Position numbers and translations under genes: made by a program. From Candidatus Altimarinota bacterium (GTDB lineage Bacteria; Patescibacteriota; Gracilibacteria; BD1-5; UBA6164), in NCBI GenBank assembly GCA_027062145.1, contig JAMOTX010000044.1, positions 1 to 7,356 on the forward strand: a stretch of DNA of 7,356 nt, given 5' to 3'. Under the pieces are notes generated by a model. It had not been told where the DNA came from, made no database searches, and worked only from the letters and a program-made list of their open reading frames with translations. Below, piece after piece: positions 6,810 through 7,356 of this stretch. Within the stretch, counting starts at the first letter, position 1. Every line of letters begins with the position of its first letter.

Positions 6810-7356
6810 ATGATTAATAAAAATAATATTCAAGAATTAAAAAATAAAGTAAAAAATCTAGAAAAAAAAGATATTGATTTAATCGTATCTGATTTTGATG
6901 ATACTATTTTTTGTAGAAAAGAACAATTAGAAGATTGTAAATTATTAAGAGAAAATAGATGAAGTGCTTGAAATGATGTAATATTAAATCAACTTTGACT
7001 TGATGATTATTGAAAAAAATATTACAAAGATAAAAAAATAACTAAGTCTGTTGTATCTAAATTAAGAAAGTGACATGATTTAATATTAACAGCTTGATAT
7101 AAAGTACTTCAAGACTGTAAATTAAAAAATGTATGACTAGATCATCATAATTATATAGTTGTTGATTCACCTGAAAAGAAAATAATTGAAACAATTAAAT
7201 ATATTACAGACACTCTTTGATTTTTACCAAATAAAGTAACTGTTTATGAAGATAGACCTAAATATTTTATTGAATTTAGACAATTATTAGAAGATATATT
7301 AACTATTCCCGTTAAAATAATGTATGTAGAAATGATAGATAATAACAATGAACCAA
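6810..7356 (+). CDS. HAD-superfamily hydrolase, cut by the window end (182 aa seen)
   Basis: HAD enzymes transfer phosphate through an aspartyl intermediate. After a helical N-terminal leader (MINKNNIQELKNKVKNLEKK), motif I is VSDFDDT (D28, D30, T32: DxDxT). Motif II is LILTAG (T94). The motif III lysine is probably K123 or K124 (SPEKKIIE), and motif IV is VYEDRP (E147, D148). The segment between motifs I and II (33-88) would be a small helical cap. The motif IV wording 'YEDRP..F..F' recalls HADs of nucleic-acid repair such as polynucleotide-kinase 3'-phosphatases, but this is only a hint. All eight glycines are TGA, including the one after motif II. The gene has its own likely promoter and follows a terminator. 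The C-terminus is outside the window. Confidence 0.82.

Noticed and set aside
65..7356. UGA as tryptophan (code 4, Mycoplasma-like)
   Set aside because: The TGA codons fall at conserved Gly sites (GTK, EGG, GTPT, EGLDQTRGW), while conserved Trp sites use TGG. Only the thioredoxin residue before CxxC would fit Trp better.
1..7356. CRISPR arrays, insertion sequences, transposases or att sites
   Set aside because: No spaced direct repeats, transposase motifs or target-site duplications were seen on either strand.

Overview
The window comes from a very AT-rich bacterium that reads UGA as glycine (genetic code 25). This points to the candidate phyla Absconditabacteria (SR1) or Gracilibacteria within the Patescibacteria/CPR. 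The evidence is internal. In-frame TGA falls at glycine positions of well-known families: the MNGKRV and DQTRGWFY regions of isoleucyl-tRNA synthetase, GTK and EGG in the YjjX/DUF84 protein, and the G of the GTPT loop of the thioredoxin. Tryptophan is always TGG. Only TAA (eight genes) and TAG (one gene) act as stops. Read with the standard code, every gene here looks broken; read with code 25, all ten are intact or, for the last, open to the window edge. All are on the + strand.

Positions 65-2172 hold a compact four-gene cluster: a CAP/SCP-domain protein, a thioredoxin-like protein, a YjjX-type ITP/XTPase and a CYTH-family triphosphate-binding protein. Two junctions are TAATG overlaps. The last two genes suggest nucleotide or triphosphate house-cleaning. 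The first two suggest a CAP-fold protein paired with a thiol-redox protein.

Positions 2173-2399 are the main non-coding region. They hold a probable promoter followed by a structured leader that looks like a minimal T-box riboswitch: a very short Stem I with AUC in its terminal loop, a second hairpin, a UGGU-bulged antiterminator, and an overlapping, perfect 14-bp terminator with a long U tract. The leader precedes a tight cluster (2400-6358) of a two-helix membrane protein, an ASCH-like protein, a small acidic helical protein and ileS. ileS encodes a complete 1053-residue type-2 (eukaryote-like) isoleucyl-tRNA synthetase. The simplest model is that uncharged tRNA-Ile (anticodon GAU, discriminator A) lets transcription continue into ileS.

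After ileS come a perfect 26-nt inverted repeat, a 110-residue protein of unknown function (6400-6732), a clear intrinsic terminator (6723-6755), a probable promoter, and a HAD-family hydrolase that runs off the end of the window (6810-7356). None of the start codons has a recognisable Shine-Dalgarno sequence. Glycine codon use differs sharply between ileS (mostly GGT) and its neighbours (almost all TGA).
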